DNA of 30,970 nucleotides from Azolla pinnata (lineage: Eukaryota > Streptophyta > Polypodiopsida > Salviniales > Salviniaceae): the NCBI GenBank assembly GCA_037176905.1, contig JBBBWG010033341.1, positions 8,990 through 39,959 of the forward strand, written 5' to 3'. How positions within the stretch are numbered: the stretch's first letter is position 1; every line of letters starts with the position of its first letter. The translations under genes were made by a program, and so were the position numbers. Below the pieces are notes generated by a model. That model ran no database searches. It was not told the DNA's origin and saw only the letters and a list, made by a program, of their open reading frames with translations. Below are positions 30,964 to 30,970 of this stretch, one piece after another.

Positions 30964-30970
30964 CCACGAC

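Noticed and set aside
1..30970. tRNA or rRNA genes, CRISPR arrays, bacterial-type operons
   Set aside because: None was seen. The window is eukaryotic nuclear DNA and no cloverleaf with matching A and B boxes was noticed by eye; a tRNAscan run would settle the tRNA point.

Overview
The window is nuclear DNA of a land plant. It holds spliced genes with introns of about 60-740 bases, a plastid-targeted granule-bound starch synthase, CCCTAAA-type telomere-like repeats and abundant plant-style microsatellites. Spacers full of GATCGATC, ATGCATGC, CT and GAA tracts, together with compact genes, fit a seedless plant (moss, liverwort or lycophyte), but that placement is a low-confidence inference. 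A 100-base run of N at 17190-17289 is an assembly gap.

Layout. Bases 1-2800 are gene-poor: pyrimidine-rich repeats, a CCCTAAA-bearing tandem repeat and an eight-copy 34-bp minisatellite. A doubtful two-exon small gene (2833-3118, minus) follows. Bases 3539-8407 (minus) carry a complete 16-exon PWP1 gene, a WD40 ribosome-biogenesis factor of 521 aa. Bases 8408-11232 are spacer with ATGCATGC repeats, a diverged duplication and a 93-bp tandem repeat. Bases 11233-16005 (minus) carry a two-exon, 1502-aa coiled-coil protein of WEB/ICR type. Bases 16006-20789 are low-complexity spacer with the gap. Bases 20790-25108 (minus) carry a complete 13-exon granule-bound starch synthase (632 aa). Its upstream region has an array of ACGT-core boxes at an exact 11-bp period (25285-25443). 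Bases 26682-27134 are a 453-bp telomere-like array. Bases 27298-28859 (plus) carry a four-exon C2H2 zinc-finger gene of the ZNF593/Bud20 family (122 aa), whose first intron has AT-AC ends and looks like a minor-spliceosome (U12) intron. Bases 29750-30963 (minus) carry a two-exon single-pass membrane protein of LEA2-like type (366 aa).

The genes do not form one pathway. PWP1 and ZNF593/Bud20 are both 60S ribosome-biogenesis factors, and both have AAACCCTAA telo-box sequence just upstream, an element known from plant ribosome-related promoters. The starch synthase makes amylose in plastids. Exon boundaries were built by hand from splice consensus, reading phase and family resemblance; in all four well-supported multi-exon models, and in the LEA2-like gene, the phases close without a frameshift. 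No unfamiliar multi-gene system was found. The most unusual items are the AT-AC intron, the helically phased ACGT array, the telomere-like array against a gene start, and the 14-residue repeat block in the coiled-coil protein.
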